Source: Deroplatys truncata
Lineage: Eukaryota > Arthropoda > Insecta > Mantodea > Mantidae
Reading direction: 5' to 3'
Length of the DNA stretch: 64,000 nt
NCBI GenBank assembly: GCA_030765065.1
Contig: CM060990.1
Span: 669,444,118-669,508,117, forward strand
Below the pieces are notes generated by a model. It saw nothing but the letters and a program-made list of their open reading frames with translations, was not told where the DNA came from and ran no database searches. Positions 33,995 through 45,592 of the stretch are shown here, in pieces (position 1 is the stretch's first letter; each line of letters opens with the position of its first letter). The position numbers and the translations under genes were made by a program.

Positions 33995-34629
33995 CAGCTG
34001 GGCCATTTAAACTGATACCGTACAATATCTCCAAAACTAAGCGTTGTAGAAATAAATTTCTTTAATAAAAGTTGCTTGCTATAATCGGGAAAGTAAATTC
34101 CATTGATCGTGTTTTGTTTGGAGGACGTTAGATGGCCATTTTAGGGTCAATCTAATTTTTTTAAATATGAACCTACATTTTGTATGTTTTCTCATTTGAA
34201 AATGGTTTATAAGAAGCTATTTATTTTGTGACGAGGAATAAAGAAGCAAAGTAAAAAAAGTTGCTTTCCAATTATGAAACGTAACTTGACTCTGAAATGA
34301 TCATTCATATATAGTCCAACCATTCATTGCGCTCTTCGTATACAGCCATTCAGAATTTTCGTTATTTACGTTAATGTAAGAATAATTGTAAAGTGCTTCA
34401 TACAAATCTTGTTTAGTTTTTTATGAGGAGTGAGAAAACAACACAGAAATGTTCGGTCGGTTCCCATTTAAAAAAAATTAAACTGACCGTAAAATGACCA
34501 TCACAACGTCCTCCAAATAAAACACGACCAATGGCATTTACTTTCCTCCATAATATCAAGCAACTTTTATTTAAGACATTTTATTTCTACAACCTTAGTT
34601 TTGGAGTCCTTTACATGGTCCACCCTGCA
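33995..34629. mobile_element. Long-inverted-repeat MITE family M, in the LINE
   Basis: 635 bp whose arms (about 33995-34165 and 34480-34629) are inverted copies sharing AAACTAAGCGTTGTAGAAAT and GTTTTGTTTGGAGGA. The TA at 33993-33994 and 34630-34631 is the duplication expected of a Tc1/mariner-type MITE. It interrupts the reverse transcriptase within LFN-I. Relatives are at 55950 and 60212. Confidence 0.82.
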
Positions 34630-34941
34630 TATTAAATAGAGAGGTTGATAATGGGAACCCTTGTCTAAAACCATCATTAACGTCTGCGAATTGCTCTTTT
34701 GGACAATTTCCTTTATCAATACAAATTCTGGTATTAACATATAGACTGCGCATTGTTCTTATAAACTGCGGAGGGTATTCCTTCTCAAAGTATTTACCAT
34801 AGTTTTGATCCTTTAACTTTATTTAACGCCTTCTCATAATCAATAAATTGTAAGTGAATTCCCTTATTTTCTCTAGTATCTGCTTTATTACAAAGTTGCA
34901 ATCGATAGTTGAATTTCGTTTTCTAAATCCATACTGTTCGT

Positions 34942-34942
<1 letters not shown>

Positions 34943-34998
<56 letters not shown>
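34943..34998. repeat. TAA microsatellite
   Basis: About 18 uninterrupted TAA units. It lies inside the dead LINE frame, between its NKISE and EQYGFRK segments, so it expanded after the element died. Confidence 0.95.
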
Positions 34999-35001
<3 letters not shown>

Positions 35002-35180
35002 CTGAAATTTTGTTTAAGCATCTAATTATTATTTTTTCATATAATTAATAACAAGTTCCCAATAAGCTTATGCTTCAATAGTTGTTACAACTTGTTCTAT
35101 CACCTTTCTTAAAGATGGGGGCTATTATTATCCATCTGGCTAATTTTGGGGGGAATGTTGAGGTTTTTAAATGTCCTAAT

Positions 35181-36594
35181 AGTAGGTAACCAGCCTACTG
35201 CTGAGTAAGACCATCGATGGATTTGCCATCTTCAAGCCATCGGACTGCTTCTTGTACTAACCTCAGAAGAGGGATGCCCCTTCTGCCAGAATTTTTGCTA
35301 TTGAGATCTTTACCCTTGTCTCCCGGACATTTATCACTAGAGAGTGAGGTTAGCACTTCCGCCGATAAGAGGTAAGTATTACATATAATATGTAAAAGTC
35401 TGGAATTAAATATTTTAATAGCAAAATATACAGAAGAATAACCATCAAGGTATCAGACGTACACCAAGTTCTGCTTGAAGAGACACTACGACAATGTAAG
35501 AAAGCTGATAATACGTATGATAACAGTATTCTCATCTAATTTGATTGGTGTAAGCAACCTTTACTCTGATCATAGCGATTTTACAAAATCAAAGAAGGAT
35601 TATTTTTAAAAAATTAAATGGTTTTATTGCTTATCAAAGCATTCCCCTTTAACATTATGCGGTATACTCTTGGTGGGAGAGCATAACTCGCAGTATGTTC
35701 GATATATTAATATATGAATTAATATATGAACTATGGTGATACTGATAATTATCTTGTGTTTTAGTTGTGACTCTTAAAGTGTTATTTTTATTTCTTGCCA
35801 CGGCTGCTGCTATTTAGGCTTTTGGTAGAGCTTGTATAACTTTGCAGGGTGTGATAAGGGAATGAAGGTAATAAGTAACATCTCTAACAATAGATAAGTT
35901 AATGAAGAACACTATGCTTTAATGGCACACGCCTTTACTGTCTTAGTAATAATCTACACAGTTCTTAAGTTAGTTGGAGCTGTAGAACGGTCGAGCCCTA
36001 CCACGTTCGGGCGTCAAACTTGCGGTCGCTGAGCAATCAAGTATTTTATATGTGCTCTAGAAATAATTGTAGTACTTATCACACGTTCCTATGGACTTTT
36101 AAATTGATAACATTTCAACGTTCCTACTACGTTATAAGAAGTAACTAATAACGCCTGCTTCCGAGAGCTTACATGTTTGTTATTACATCGCAGCACTTTA
36201 TACTCAACCGCCGCTACAACTAACATTTCTGCACTTATAGATTTTGAACATATTCTTCCTTAAAATTTCATTGTCTGTCTTCGTTCAGCTTGGAACCATC
36301 CAGATGACTTACCCGGTTATTGTTCGACGTTTGCAAACATGTGGCCTCTCTACAAACATATGTTGTGTTCGCCTATTTCACAAAGACTTAATGTCTGGCT
36401 TTTATGACTTTCCCGTACAAGTCCTTTTTGCCTGGGCCCTTATTCTAACACAAAGATATGTTTGTCGGCTTTTAACAAGGGTTCCACAGCTCCAGCTACA
36501 CTAGCACATACATAAAACTTATGCGTTAACTTCTATTTCTATAACCAGTATTTTGATTATTAATATTATTTTACATTATAATTTACATTAATGT
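35181..36594. other. Unassigned, no gene seen
   Basis: It may include decayed upstream LINE sequence on the minus strand, but no endonuclease motif could be read. The other frames are short. Confidence 0.3.
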
Positions 36595-38660
36595 ATATGG
36601 CATATATAACCATAGTTACTGTCTCAATTAATACATTATTGCATTCGATGAAACCAGTCCTTAAAGCAATGGTAATAAAAGCAAAGTAGTAAAGCTCTTC
36701 CCGAGGCACTTAAGAAACCAGATTTTTATAATGTTCCGCTGCTTCATCTTATAACGAAAAAGTGGTTCCACGCATTTTATCTTTAACTTTTGGAAACTGA
36801 AGTAGTATTTAATTAGCTCCACGTATGGACGCCAATTTGAAGTACGTATTTTGTTGTTTACGTTGTTTATTGCTACGTATGAAAAGCCGATTTGAAGTAG
36901 GAGTTGTATTATATTTCAACTGTTGGGGAGCCGAACTTGTAGTAGTTGCAACAGCACGTATAGTAAACAGCTTCCGGTAGCCTTCGCCGCAAATGTATTT
37001 TTAGGTGGCCTTTGTCCCAAGTTTAAAAAATATTAACTTTGTAATTAAACTGTTTCTTTAAGTATTAAACATTTATGTTTGCCTCGGCTGCGTCAGTATT
37101 ATTGTTAGAGACATGGAAGTCTTGGCAGGGCGTGATGCGACAAGAATGTAGGCTTACACAGATTTTAAGTTTTAATTCACCCCTTTTTATTAATCCTTGA
37201 TACAAATTAAATAGTACTTCACTGATATCGAGAGCTGTGAGATTCTTTTACTTAATACTTGCACTTTTTAACAAGTATACTATTTTTTGTCTCACACGGA
37301 TATGTAATTAATTTCTCGAGGACATATCTCGCATCCAGTTACAATCACTGTCTGCAGGCAACTGACTAGATTTCAACCGTCTAAACGTGTAAATTTTTGT
37401 ATTTCAAATCTCTGATTGGCTATTTTTACTCCAATAGAATACCTGCATTTAACTAAAGCTTTTTCTGGTTGTTGATTGGCTATTTTTTTATAAACTGTCA
37501 CTAAAATTACATTAATGCTTCCAAGAATCACAAATAACATTTAAACTCTCAAACTCATTATTGACTCAAGGTTACCTCATTGTTACCTCATTGTTAGCAA
37601 CTTTTAACTTATTATTCTCACAGCTCCTACATTATTAAATTACGTAATGCATTCATATAACATTATTACACGTGGATAAAATAATATAAACATATACAAT
37701 GACTGTAATATACATTTTTTAGATATTGTTACATACACATATTGCTTCAAGGTGGGCTGTTATTGAATTTACATATTATATAATTTGACTGAAATCATTT
37801 AAGTGCTAATAATACTACCTCAAAGCAAAAATAAATCACAAGTGCTAGGTCAGGGCTGTATGGTGGAGGGACTGTGGTGCTGACCTTTAGGGCATCCAGA
37901 CACCCAGTTGTTAGTTTTTCTGTATGCGACGATGCGTTGTCATGATGTATTATTTTTTCTTTTGGGCATTTTTACAAACTTTTTCAATCATTTGCGGTAA
38001 ACAGACTTTTGTGTACGAATCGGCGGTAACGGTACGTCAATCTTCTAATGTTATAGTAGCAATATGGCCCGTTTTAGAAAAAAAAAAGCTAGCAACCATC
38101 TTCTTACCTGCGCTGCAAATTCGTCAAACTTTTGTAGGCTTAGCTTCTGGTCGAAAGACTAGCAGATTGGCTTTGAATTTTCTTTTCAGGATCATAACAA
38201 TAAATCCAAGATTCATCACCAGTAAGATATTCCAAACCAAATTTTAAGTGATGCTTTGCAATTTATACAGAGTTTTCTGCAACAATCAACGCATTGTTTT
38301 TTATCGGCAGTCAGTTTATGTGGAATCAATCAACAACGAAGTTTTCTGACGTCTAACTGTTGATGTAAAATGTTTTGTATTTGGCTCATACCAATTCCCA
38401 ATGTCGCCCGAATAAATTTATAAGATGTCCTTCGATCTTCTTGAAGCATTGCTCGAACAGCGGCAATATTTTCAGCAGTAACAGCAGTTCTTGTGCGTCC
38501 TTCACAAAATCCATCGCTAAGAATAAACCAACCTCTTTTGAATTCGCAGTACCAATTATATAAATTGTTGCCTTAGATGGGGCTTCTTCGCCAAATCCAT
38601 TTCTAAGCAGATCTTCACTGTGTTTAGGCGTAAACAATCCTACCCCAAAAATATTTTCTA
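36595..38660 (-). pseudogene. Mariner transposase, decayed, split by LTR A
   Basis: On the minus strand: helix-turn-helix region AENIAAVRAMLQEDRRTSY (38500-38440), QNILHQQLDVRKLRC, the first catalytic block in degraded form near 38200, KKMVASFFxKTGHIATI (about 38100), HDNASSHTEK (about 37935, second Asp) and PPPYSPDLA (about 37850, third Asp). Then comes the LTR A insertion, and the C-terminus resumes at 36793 as FPKVKDKMRGTTFS...EHYKNLV to DWFHRMQ near 36640. The parts rejoin as DLFLFPK. There are stops and frameshifts throughout. Terminal repeats were not found. It is a SETMAR-type mariner, inactive. Confidence 0.85.
36798..37822 (-). mobile_element. LTR-like element family A, copy 4
   Basis: 1,025 bp; on the minus strand TGAGGTAGTATT to AATACTACTTCA, a perfect-but-one inverted terminal repeat. 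Flanks AAAC (36794-36797) and AAGC (37823-37826) are a 4-bp duplication with one mismatch. Removing the element restores the mariner reading LFLFPK, which proves both ends independently. Confidence 0.9.
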
Positions 38661-39474
38661 GTGAAATTCATTTTTGGGTGAACACAAAATCTTTAAATGT
38701 TGCTAATTAACAAACTTTTAGAGGAAATCGAACATCCTCCGCCACATCTGGAAATCATTGTAGGGCAAGTAAGCTACATTACCGTATCCCCCATGCATAT
38801 GTGGATACATAGTTGATTGTCTCGGAGTGACACAAAAACAGCCAGCGCAGTAGGCTGAGCCTACTTTGTGCTTGCTTACCTCAAGTTGATATACACTGTT
38901 TTAAACATTATATCGAAGGTATTTATGTAGAGAGCAGGATTGAGAGCGTTTTTGCGTTGTCTTTATGAATTAAGTAGCTAAGAATGTACATAGTTTAAGA
39001 GATTTTGGCATGATAGTCTTGATTGCTTGGCTTTTTAGTGGAAATTGTAACTAATTTGTTTAATATTAATTAGCATGTACATTCAGGAATAAACCTAATA
39101 TTTAAGTTCATAGGATCTATAAGTTCATAAATGTGGTTGTTAATTACTATTTCCACCATATATATTTTAACAATTCTTGTCACTTTTCTTCAGTAGCTCT
39201 TTAAGTGTGTCTAACATAATTTTAAAGGTTTTATTTTAGGAAGTTGCTTATCTCATTTTTGTTGCAGAAATATTTTCCTAAAACGTATTCAAACCATGTT
39301 CTAAAATTAGAATTAGCTATCTGCAGATTCGGCGATTTTTTTTAACAGTTCGATGTCTTACAGCACTCTCCAAAAATCTTATGCTTGGTTTCTATTTGTA
39401 AACATCTCTCAATGTTAGCCCACTAATTAAGAATATTGTGAGCTTTTTCCAGTTTCGGTTTCACTAGTTTTCAC
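38661..39474. other. Unassigned, no gene seen
   Basis: The first part may be the decayed 5' end of the mariner. The rest is AT-rich without signals. Confidence 0.3.
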
Positions 39475-39924
39475 TGTCAATTTTTTAACTTACACTAAGA
39501 CCACTTAATTCACTGATGTGAGCCAGTTCAATATCCTCTATCACTTGACTTTTTTCGATACGCAGCCGCTTCTCCGGATGCTTCACCTCACTTGCTGAGG
39601 AGTCAAACTCAAGACTTCTCCAATCTCTCCTGCAGTAGCAGTACTCACTTGCACGTCACGGCAGTCATCACAAACTCGCTAAGAAACAGCACTTTTCGTT
39701 GCACCAGAAGCGCACTCGCTCACTCACTGAGAGCACTCGTTTATATAGCCGTTGGAAACTTCCATAGAGTTCCAGAACGTTCGAGAAAGAGAAACATCCA
39801 GAAGATTCTGTTATCTGACTATAGTGCTTCCGCTATTACGCTGGCAAACGCTATTTACCTTTGTTTATATCCGACTGCCCGGCGCCGACCTCCCGATAAC
39901 CTTGAATCTGGACGTTGCGTCACA
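39475..39924 (-). mobile_element. LTR family H, copy 3
   Basis: Minus-strand start TGTGACGCAACG, then GGGAGGTCGGCGCCGGGC, heat-shock elements, GGCTATATAAACGAG, and CAGGAGAGATTGGAGAAGTC. It is colinear with the copies at 8765 and 32411. The downstream end is approximate and no internal domain is attached. Confidence 0.65.
39741..39808 (-). promoter_or_regulatory. Heat-shock elements plus TATA box in LTR H copy 3
   Basis: 39770-39787 holds four perfect alternating TTC/GAA pentamers, with GAA-ac-TTC at 39755-39762 nearer the TATA box and GAA-ga-TTC at 39801-39808 further away. TATATAA is at 39741-39747. The two-cluster order matches 9195-9284. Confidence 0.72.
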
Positions 39925-40982
39925 ATATTAACTTATTTTGCCCCCCCCCCAAAAAAAAAGAAGCAACCAGGAATATGGTTTTAGTTTAATGACCTCAGCA
40001 AGGCATTGCTTATTTCTTAGAGTATCCTAGCAGTTATTAGTTTATGCATACTTCACTGCTTGCGAGGTCTACAGGGCAACTTGGCAAGATTAACCAAAGA
40101 CTGGAACACTGCATTGTATGGGACTACAAATAAAAAAGTATAGGATTGTTTTTGTAAAACCTTGTAGTATTAGTCGTCCCTCTTAAGAACCTCTTTTTCG
40201 ACTCTAGGTAATATTCCTAAGAAGATTTAGACGGGTACATCTGCTGTTTTTAATTCCTCTGCTGTTGATATCCCCGTCCCGCAGTCTTTAAAGCCATTCT
40301 TTCCTGCCTTGAAAGTGTATCTTGTATTCCTGCTCTCCTCTTTTTACAGTTTTAAGTATAATTGTGAAACTTTTTGAGACATTTGCAAGATACTCTTACA
40401 GAAATAATGAACATATGTTTGCGTGTTTATACATTTGTGTGCATGTTTAATACTTATGTATGAAAGACATTTACAAAGTTTTAGAAAAGCATGCAAATTG
40501 TTCCGAAGGGCGTTCTACATTAAGTTTATAATAATTTAAATACATATATAACAGTAAAATTCCGAACAACTAAGCTGAAGGCTTGTATATTTCCTACCAA
40601 AAGCCTGAACAACATGTGAGCAAAATTAAAATTCTCTAGATTCAACGCTTCAGAATTTCCAAATTCTACTTCGGGTGTCCAATTAACTGTAGTTCACCAT
40701 TACTATGCAACGTACAGATATTCTCTCCTTGTTCCTCTTAAGATCAGGTTATCCAAACCATAGAAGCAAATTAGCCACGTGGTCACTATGCTCGATAAGT
40801 CAAGATATAGACCTCATGTTTTTTTATGAGGTTTTTGTTTTTAGTTTTCAAGGGATATTGATTTCGTGAAGCTATTCTATGAATTTAATGAAAATACGCT
40901 ATGTGTTATTTTCATACTTAGACTATATAATTATAAAGCATGCCACTCTGGAACTGAGGCATACTAACACACATGTTCATAT
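39925..40982. other. Unassigned, no gene seen
   Basis: AT-rich with a C9/A9 homopolymer pair near 39942-39959. No coding or repeat signal was recognised. Confidence 0.3.
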
Positions 40983-41680
40983 TGTTACATACTGGGTTGA
41001 AGGCCAAATGGGTTGCCAGAAAATGATCAATTTAGATTATCCCAACACGCACATGGGGGGGGGGGCCGCAACTCGCTAACAGCTAGAAGTCCGGGACCAT
41101 GGTGTGTAATTAAGGGGAAGGCGTGGGTTTTATATTACACAAAACATTACATAACACACATTAATTGGGATTTATTAACAAACGTTTGAAATAAGAGAGT
41201 TGGAGGTTGTTACACTACATCACTAAAAACTTCTTACTTTGAAGAAGTAGAAGAACCTTTTAATAATGTAGTGTAACAACCTTCAACTCTCTTATTTTAA
41301 ATTATGACACATCACTGTTACTAGCTTCTCAATCTTCAAAATTAATTAACAAAAGTTTGGCTTCTCTACATAGTTAACAAAGGAAACAAGATGAAGGGAG
41401 ATGCCACAGACCGTAGACCGGCCACACACGACTGGTTCCAACAACCACTTACTCTCGAGTGACGATATCTTTCCCTCACCAACCGTGTCTAGCTAAAGCC
41501 AGACAGGTCTGACGTCACACCAGACAATTTCAAACAGATCCCTCCCTTTGGCGTGGTCCGCACCAAAAGGAGAGACCAATGAACCGAAATATAACTAAAG
41601 AGACCCAATAATGCTACGTCTGGTAGCAACAATACAACACAACTGTGCATCTGGTAATGACAAAATTAATAATACGCCAC
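40983..41680. mobile_element. Solo LTR family T, copy 2, with an insertion
   Basis: Colinear with 23310-23837: TGTTACATACTGGG, AGCTAGAAGTCCGGGACC, AACTAAAGAGAC and AATACGCCAC. ATAT precedes it, as in copy 1, but the right flank does not match. It is lengthened by the palindromic insert at 41189-41344. Confidence 0.75.
41189..41344. mobile_element. 156-bp insert with palindromic core
   Basis: Two arms of about 33 bp (41189-41221 and 41268-41301) are near-perfect inverted repeats around GAGAGTTGGAGGTTGTTACAC. The insert is bounded by ATTAACAAACGTTTG (41174-41188) and ATTAACAAAAGTTTG (41345-41359), a 15-bp duplication with one mismatch. Copy 1 of the host LTR has a single version. Confidence 0.75.
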
Positions 41681-41760
41681 GGTGTGTTTTTCTATTGCCC
41701 ATAAAGTTTTGTATCCTTTTTTGTTAAAAAGAACTGGAAAATATTAAAATATAGATTCAA

Positions 41761-41990
41761 TTGAGGTTAATATGGTACAAAAAAATTAACTCTATTGCAA
41801 AAGTTGCCCCCCACCATGGGAACGAGGACGTATTAAAAGAGAAAATTTACCAAAAAAAAAACATTGTCTATGAACTTAAAAATAACATTCGTCAAGAAAT
41901 TTCTGCTATTTCTCAGAGACTAATGCAAATTGTAACGGGAAATTTCCTAAGCAAGTGCTAGAAATACTTGAATGGCGTAGGGAGGCAGGA
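41761..41990 (+). pseudogene. C-terminal remnant of a Tc/mariner-class transposase
   Basis: The frame reads VLKEKIYQKKNIVYELKNNI, then RQEISAIS...VTGNFLSKC, and past a stop KYLNGVGRQDQHLL. This resembles the conserved tail LKxxIY...ELKxxIRxEI...VxxNFxxRxxxCxxxxGxHLKDxIF of insect IS630/mariner-type proteins. No catalytic region is left. Confidence 0.5.
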
Positions 41991-43368
41991 CCAACATCTC
42001 CTTGCTTGATATACCTGAGTAATTTACTTTTGTTTAAAGTGCTATTGTTATATGTATTAGAAATAACCCACGCGAATACTCACGGTACTATATTTACTGC
42101 GGAATTCCCGTGACCCGCAGCGCTGGCACAGCAACCAGCCTTCGCCGGCCGGCATCTCGCGAATCCGGTCCCGCCAAAGACTGCTCACCCGATATTAGTG
42201 CATTCAAATGCACTATTTATATTATCATGGGGCTAAAGTGATTTACCTTAATATCACAATGACAATAAACTATTAAAAGGATGCAATGACTATTTTGTTA
42301 AAGCACATATTCTTGTGTATTACTCATAATTTCTTCATCTTTTCTGGCTAATACAAAATAAGGGCAATAATTTTACCACAAATAAAAACCCTGAAAAAAA
42401 TTTAAGATAAATTAAGATTTTTAGTTTTTAGAGTTAAATTTGAATTGTTTCATTTTTTGGACATGGAATTACAAAGGAAACATTTTTTTTTCTTTAACTT
42501 CTTGTTCATACTTTGCAAAACAATAAAGAAATTTATAGGTATTCCAGTTATACGAGTATGCTACATCATTGTCTTGGCTTTATCTTATGCTTAGTCCCTT
42601 TAGATTTATAATAAACCAGCTTTTTAATACTGGCTAGTGCACTTTGATACAAGTAATAGATTTTGTGAGCCAAAAACAAAAGTTTTACAAAATAATATAT
42701 CAAATTAGCCCCAAAACATGCATCACAATAGCGCCTATGAATTTCTCATATTAGCTTCATAACTTGGAAGATTTAAGTCAATTGACTCTAATTTAAACAT
42801 GTTCTGTATAAACCAATTTCTTCTGAATAAAATGAAGTATTTTTATTTATATACATTGAAGCCTAAGTGGAGTAGTATAAACTTTTTTCAAGTCAAACAG
42901 AAACGTTTTTTATTCAAGAAAAGGGTCAATGCAGATTTTATGTAAGCTTTTGTACTAAAATTCTTTTATTTAAAAGACTTCCCACTGATTTTAATTCATA
43001 GCTGTACTTCCACAAAATATGTGGTATTTAATAATTTTTACATTGCGTTAAGCAGTTATTTTAGTGCATTACATTAGCCAAAACTTTTGTGTGTGTCACA
43101 ATAGCCCCTAAGTAGCATAACAATTTTGGAGCCTTTTTGTGTCGGAGTAAGTTATCCTGGAAACTATAAAAAAAAGTTTTTGTACAACCTTGTAAAGGCC
43201 TTGTTGAAGAAAATGCGTAACTGAAATTCGGTTAGTATCCCAGAAAAATGTGCGTTTGGATTACGTGACCAAATAAAAATTCTTCTAAGGGTAAAATTTA
43301 ATAATTTATTCTTATTTCTGGTAATTAGTATATATTTCTGTAGCAAAGTCGTCGTTTATAACGCCTCC
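41991..43368. other. Unassigned, no gene seen
   Basis: AT-rich, with a GC-rich patch at 42110-42180 that I cannot assign. No domain was recognised. Confidence 0.3.
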
Positions 43369-43622
43369 CATATGCCCTATGACCTTAGTGGGATACTTCA
43401 TTCCACCAAGCGATGACTGGCTCATTTCTGAGGTAGAGGCACTCAGCGGGCGCATTCCTTTGCCTTCGATCATAGGGTGATAATGAAGATGGCTGTGGAA
43501 CGAGAGGACCTACAGCTTTTATCGTGGAGTCTTTTCCACTTTGGGCCTTGGGGATATTTCACATGAGTAAGTCAGAGTGAAGGCGTGGATAAGGCTGACT
43601 TAAAATCGCCACCGCAGAGTCG
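43369..43622 (-). mobile_element. SINE family 5, 5'-truncated copy
   Basis: Reverse copy of the body of the element at 49177. Shared blocks include CCAAGCGATGACTG, GGACCTACAGCTTTTA and the GGCCTTGGGGATA segment. The tRNA-like head is missing. Confidence 0.8.
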
Positions 43623-43749
43623 GAAACGGAGTTAAAAGTAGTTTTCTATGTAACTTTGCTAGTTTAAAATGTTCCATACGACAGAGTTTTCGTGAAACTT
43701 TCTGAAAACACAAACAACTAAGTCGTTGTGTTGAGAAGATTTTTCAGTT

Positions 43750-44125
43750 ACTGACTTTAAGAAACTTTATTTGTAAAAATAGAAGTTAAAATCGTAATTT
43801 TAAAAATAAATGTTTTCTTTTGAAGTAAAACTAGAAAAAAATCTTACAATTTCATGCATTTATGTCAAAAAATGGCATGCATGTTTAAAATATAAACGAA
43901 AAATTTGAAACAAGTGGAACGTGTGGCATAGAAGAATAAAGCTAGTTTTTGAAGCTCAATAAATTGAAAATAAAACAGATCTGAAATGAAACTCAGAGCA
44001 TTCATATTTACGTAAGACAAACTTAAGATTATTTCTTTCGGTGAAACTGACCGGCGACTTCAGTCGTAACCTTAAGCGGGAAATAAATGCTAGAATGAAA
44101 TTAAAATAGGGGTTACGTTTTCAGA
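43750..44125 (+). repeat. Duplicated repeat unit, uninterrupted copy
   Basis: About 375 bp repeated directly at 44268-45592 (AGTTAAAATCGTAATTTT, CAATAAAGCTAGTTTTTG, AACTTAAGATTATTT, CTTAAGCGGGAAATAAA). It holds the empty TA site (43886-43887) for the MITE present in the second copy. Confidence 0.85.
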
Positions 44126-44134
44126 CAAAAATTG

Positions 44135-44270
44135 AGTATTATTTGTGGACGCACTTTAACTGCTATGATCCTTACCGTCCCGTTCTATAATGCGCATGAA
44201 ACACCGGTAATTTTGCTCAAAGGCCTCTTAATCAGGCTTGAGGTTCTTTCACGTGCCGTAAATCTACGAC
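44135..44270 (-). mobile_element. SINE family 2, 3'-end fragment
   Basis: About 135 bp of the family 3' half in reverse (GGACGCACTTTAACTGC to GTAAATCTACGACAC). It lies exactly between the two direct repeat units. Confidence 0.8.
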
Positions 44271-45592
44271 ACTGATTTTAAGACAAACATTAGTTGTAAA
44301 AATTGAAGTTAAAATCGTAATTTTTAAAATAAATGTTTTCTTTTGAAGTAAAAATAGAAAAAAATCTGACAATCTTGTGCATTTCTGTCAAAAATTACAT
44401 GCTTGTATAAGGGGACAAGGTACTCTGAAATGGTCGAAAATCATATTTTTTGTTTTATACAGCAATAAAATCCCTCTTATTTCCAGATTCAGAACATATA
44501 TACTTTTGGGGGGTTAAGCGGTTTTTATGACATTTAAATTCTATTTAAATGCTAGTCTGCATTCCTTTAAAGCTGTTATGCAACGCCACTTTTTAGAACG
44601 TTTTTGTATCTTACAACAACGAACGACTATGTGCAATAAGCAATTCAGCAATTAACAAAAGATGCCAGGACCAAGATAAGGCAATCGGAAAATCTGAAGC
44701 AATCCAGGAATGAAGGTGCACATGATTACGGCCCTGGAATGTACTGAAGTGTGTCAGAATTTTAATGTTGAAACTTTAAATTCAGTTTTCTCAAAACAAC
44801 ATTTTTGGATACCTATGTACCTTTTTGTCAGAAAGTATGAGAGGTAGAGAGCTGATATTTTCAGTACGTGTATACAAACACATAGTTAAACGTTCTGAAC
44901 CACACTCATAATGTTATAACGTATATTAGTGATATTAAGAAAGCAACAACATTGCAAATGCTCCACATTTTTCCTTTTTTGAGTTTGCAAATATATTGTT
45001 GTCAATTTCTATTGAACTGATACACATAACTATATAATTGAGGTTCAGAAGGTGGCTAATTATACTAAGAATAAGCATGCAAAAGCGTGATTCTGTATTG
45101 TAAGTAGTATCAGAGAAAAAGGTACATGAATTCACATGTTTTAAGAGTGAATTTTATTATTTTTCTGCTGAATAAAATAATTTTTGAGGGCTCAACTACA
45201 GAAGCTATAAATAAAAACTACCACTTGAAACAATCGTTATTATTTATAGATTAATTCATAAAAATGTTAGGAAAAACTATTGGGATCTTTAAGAGCAGTT
45301 GTAATTTAACACTTAAGGTGTAATTTTCTTGTGTTCAGACTACCTTGTCCTCTTAAAATATAAATGATTTTAAATGTGGAACATTTGGCATAGAACAATA
45401 AAGCTAGTTTTTGAGGCTCAATAAATTGAAAATAAAGCAGATTTTGAAATGAAACTCAGAGTATTCAGTATTTACTTAAGACAAACTTAAGATTATTTTT
45501 TCAGTGAAACTGCCTGGCGACTTTAGTCATGCGTAAGCTTAAGCGGGAAATAAACGTAAGAATGAAGTTACAATAAGGGTTTCGTTTAGAGA
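44268..45592 (+). repeat. Duplicated repeat unit, copy carrying a MITE
   Basis: Second copy of the unit at 43750, split at a TA by the 944-bp element at 44410-45353. Without it, the two copies align along their length. Confidence 0.85.
44410..45353. mobile_element. 944-bp TA-flanked MITE
   Basis: Its inverted repeats AGRGGACAAGGTASTCTGAA (20 bp, two mismatches) are flanked by TA (44408-44409 and 45354-45355). Comparison with 43880-43895 shows the empty site with one TA. No transposase frame is present. It belongs to the Tc1/mariner-type non-autonomous elements. Confidence 0.9.

Larger units (their letters stand above)
33140..35180 (-). pseudogene. Decayed LINE reverse transcriptase with nested insertions
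   Basis: Read on the minus strand in order: WIIIAPIFKKGDRTSCNNY and SISLLGTCY (35180-35040); a microsatellite; EQYGFRKRNSTIDCNFVIKQ, TMRSLYVNTRI and LFN (34940-34632); a MITE; the active-site box as LLFPDDHVLVA, normally FADD (33995-33830); KFYNSAVLPIFLYGAE (to about 33640); a SINE; then EAKKRDEWRVETS, MRFLRS and GELGTKGVLDLL (33341-33150). This is the order of a non-LTR ORF2 reverse transcriptase. It has several stops and frameshifts, a Pro in the active-site box, and no recognisable endonuclease part. It is an old dead copy used as a landing site. Confidence 0.82.

Noticed and set aside
34943-34998. CRISPR-like or regulatory array
   Set aside because: It is an uninterrupted trinucleotide microsatellite without spacers.
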